DNA from: Natronomonas sp. | GTDB lineage: Archaea > Halobacteriota > Halobacteria > Halobacteriales > Haloarculaceae | Length of the DNA: 7,240 nt | Direction of reading: 5' to 3' | NCBI GenBank assembly: GCA_007135435.1 | Contig: SLIW01000008.1 | Location: 1-7,240, forward strand | Position numbers and translations under genes: made by a program | In this document: positions 5,984-7,240 of the stretch, in pieces | Position numbering within the stretch: position 1 is the first letter of the stretch | Layout: each line of letters begins with the position of its first letter | Notes under the pieces: model-generated | Databases searched by the model: none | The model's input: the letters and a program-made list of their open reading frames with translations, nothing else | What the model was told of the DNA's origin: nothing

Positions 5984-6745
5984 TCACCCCTCCCGGGTGA
6001 CCGTGACCGAGAGGCCGTCGCGGGCCATCCGGACGTCGCCGTCGAAGTGGTCCCGGACCGACTCGAGCATCTCCTCGTGGCGGCCGTCGGTGTGGGGATA
6101 GAGGTGGGTGAGGTAGACCCGTCCGACGTCCCGTCCGGCCAGCGCCGCGCCGAGCTGCGAGGGGGTCGGGTGGTTGTCGACGTCGACGTCGTCGGGGAAC
6201 GAGCAGTCGTGCGCGAGGATCGCCGACCCGTCGGCGAGGTCCATCACGTCCTCGCTCGCCTCGGTATCCCCGGAGAAGGTGAACGCGACGTCGTCGGTCT
6301 CGAAGCGGTAGGCGTGGCAGTACATCGAGTGGATCGTCTCGACGGCCTCGACGTCGTAGCCGGCGACCGCGAACGCGCCGGGGTCGACCTCGCGGACGGT
6401 GAGGTCGAAGCGGTCCTGCATGTATTCGTGGGCGTCGAAGAGCGCCTCGACGAGCCGCTCGGTGCCCTCGGGGCCGACGATCTCCATCGACGGCTCGTCG
6501 GCCAGCCACCGGGCCTTGAGGAGCACCATGAGGTCCGAGACGTGGTCGAGGTGGTGGTGGGTGAAGAGCACCGTGTCGACGCCCTCGTAGCCGACGCCCG
6601 TCTCCGCGAGGCCGTGGAGGACGCCACTGCCACAGTCGACGAGCAGCGGCTCGGCGTCGCCGTCGGGGTCCTCGAGGAGGAGCCCGGTCTGGTACCGCTC
6701 GCCGGTCGGCATCGCCGCGCCGGTTCCGAGGAAGGTCAGGCGCAT
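5984..6745 (-). CDS. Short RNase Z-like metallo-beta-lactamase-fold hydrolase
   Basis: This 253-residue protein starts MRLTFLGTGAAMPTGERYQT, the typical beginning of the RNase Z/arylsulfatase-like branch of the metallo-beta-lactamase fold. Ligands for two metal ions are all present: THHHLDH (62-68, giving His63, His65, Asp67 and His68), His139 in IHSM, Asp160 in FSGDTE and His214 in LTHLYPH. True RNase Z cuts the 3' trailer from tRNA precursors using a flexible arm inserted between the His139 and Asp160 positions; here only 20 residues separate them, so the arm is missing and tRNA 3' processing should not be assumed. A role as another phosphodiesterase or hydrolase is equally possible. The frame is open back to 6910, but the extra 55 residues come from a 27-bp tandem repeat. 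The start at 6745 has a TATA-like box 28 bases before it. Convergent with pelA and divergent from the helicase gene. Confidence 0.85.
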   Translation of the reverse strand: MRLTFLGTGAAMPTGERYQTGLLLEDPDGDAEPLLVDCGSGVLHGLAETGVGYEGVDTVLFTHHHLDHVSDLMVLLKARWLADEPSMEIVGPEGTERLVEALFDAHEYMQDRFDLTVREVDPGAFAVAGYDVEAVETIHSMYCHAYRFETDDVAFTFSGDTEASEDVMDLADGSAILAHDCSFPDDVDVDNHPTPSQLGAALAGRDVGRVYLTHLYPHTDGRHEEMLESVRDHFDGDVRMARDGLSVTVTREG

Positions 6746-6757
6746 GGAGGACCGTCG

Positions 6758-6838
6758 ACGGCCACCGGCAAGATAGCTGTGGTGACTGCTGTGGTCGAGA
6801 TTGGTGTGGGGGCGGCCACGGGCAAGATTGTTGTGGTG
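6758..6838 (-). repeat. Three 27-bp tandem repeats covering the hydrolase promoter
   Basis: On the minus strand, units run 6838-6812, 6811-6785 and 6784-6758. The outer two match at 23 of 27 positions (both start CACCACA and contain ATCTTGCC and GTGGCCG). The middle one has drifted and matches the first at 18 of 27 (CCAATCTCGACC). The unit nearest the gene supplies the probable TATA box. Because 27 is nine codons, the array stays open in the hydrolase frame and shows up as a false N-terminal extension with repeating HH-NLA-GR-like residues. Confidence 0.8.
6770..6776 (-). promoter_or_regulatory. TATA-like box of the hydrolase gene
   Basis: CTATCTT on the minus strand is centred 28 bases before the ATG at 6745, the leaderless spacing. 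It lies inside the promoter-proximal unit of the 27-bp array. The two upstream units carry CAATCTT and CAATCTC at the same place, so substitutions appear to separate the working box from its copies. Confidence 0.5.
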
Positions 6839-6938
6839 GGCGGATTCCGACCGCGTCGGTCGGCCCATCCCGGTGCCGTCGTTCACTTTCACTCCGGTTT
6901 CCAAACCCACTTCCCCGTCGGCGACCTACGGGTGCGCG

Positions 6939-7240
6939 ATGGGAGGCTCCCAGCCGGACGCCGAGGCGGTCGCCCGCGACCTGCTCTCCGGGGCGGTGGC
7001 CGACGACCCGGAGACGGCGTTCGACCCGGCGAGCGTCCCCCTCGACGACGCCGAGGTCCTCTCGCGACTCGAACCCGTCGTCCGCGAGTGGTGGGTCGAG
7101 CGGTTCGCCGAGTTCGTCCCCGAGAACGGCGGGTTCTTCACACCACCGCAGAAGGAGGCGATCCCACTCATCGACGAGGGGACGAACACCCTGGTGTGTG
7201 CGCCCACCGGGAGCGGGAAGACCCTCTCGGCGTTCACCGC
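6939..7240 (+). CDS. lhr: Lhr-type superfamily 2 DNA helicase, N-terminal part (runs off right edge)
   Basis: The 100 visible codons encode the start of a DEAD/DEAH-type superfamily 2 helicase. After an acidic N-terminus (1-60) comes FFTPPQKEAIPLI (66-78), which is the Q-motif region that recognises adenine. VCAPTGSGKTLSAFT (86-100) follows, containing the Walker A/motif I lysine Lys94 that binds ATP phosphate. This spacing and wording match archaeal large helicase-related (Lhr) proteins, which are ATP-driven 3'-5' translocases linked to DNA repair. The later motifs that would settle the subfamily lie outside the window, so other archaeal SF2 helicases such as Hel308-like enzymes remain possible, though their N-termini look different. 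The ATG at 6939 is the only ATG in this frame before the Q motif. No good TATA box lies 25-28 bases upstream; a weak TTTCCAAAC is at 6898-6906. The gene is divergent from the hydrolase gene across 193 bases. Confidence 0.85.
   Translation, partial: MGGSQPDAEAVARDLLSGAVADDPETAFDPASVPLDDAEVLSRLEPVVREWWVERFAEFVPENGGFFTPPQKEAIPLIDEGTNTLVCAPTGSGKTLSAFT

Noticed and set aside
6746..6910. A 55-residue N-terminal extension of the hydrolase
   Set aside because: It is translation of the 27-bp triplicate and the divergent control region. The fold starts directly at MRLTFLGTG, and a TATA-like box lies before that start.

Overview
The window looks like chromosomal DNA from a halophilic archaeon (class Halobacteria). 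It is GC-rich with a strong G/C preference at third codon positions. The predicted proteins are rich in Asp and Glu. Several genes have a TATA-like box 25-28 bases upstream of the start codon, as expected for leaderless transcripts. The three best-conserved proteins (RqcH, Pelota, Lhr-type helicase) read like haloarchaeal members of their families. Species cannot be assigned from the sequence alone.

Layout: (1) 1-313, minus strand: start of a small multi-spanning membrane protein cut by the left edge. (2) 429-2579, plus: rqcH, the NFACT-family ribosome quality-control factor. (3) 2662-3648 and 3909-4574, plus: two diverged DUF4013-type membrane proteins, separated by a 260-base intergenic region whose right half is unusually AT-rich. 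(4) 4825-5892, plus: pelA, the archaeal Pelota/Dom34 ribosome-rescue factor. (5) 5984-6745, minus: a short RNase Z-like metallo-beta-lactamase-fold hydrolase, convergent with pelA. (6) 6939-7240, plus: N-terminus of an Lhr-type superfamily 2 helicase, divergent from the hydrolase and cut by the right edge.

Functional reading: rqcH and pelA act at successive steps of ribosome rescue. Pelota, with aEF1A and ABCE1, splits stalled ribosomes. RqcH then acts on the large subunit that still carries peptidyl-tRNA. Here they lie about 2.2 kb apart on the same strand with the DUF4013 pair between them, so a quality-control neighbourhood is plausible. A role for the membrane proteins in it is only a hypothesis. 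Each plus-strand gene after rqcH appears to have its own promoter, so a single operon is unlikely.

The least expected structure is non-coding. Three different short tandem arrays lie in three intergenic regions: about four 22-bp units starting at the stop codon of the second DUF4013 gene, five 9-bp units between convergent pelA and the hydrolase gene, and three 27-bp units covering the hydrolase promoter. There is also a 6-7-6 inverted repeat in the AT-rich region before the second DUF4013 gene. I see no CRISPR array, transposase, tRNA or rRNA, and no clear new multi-gene defence or mobile system.
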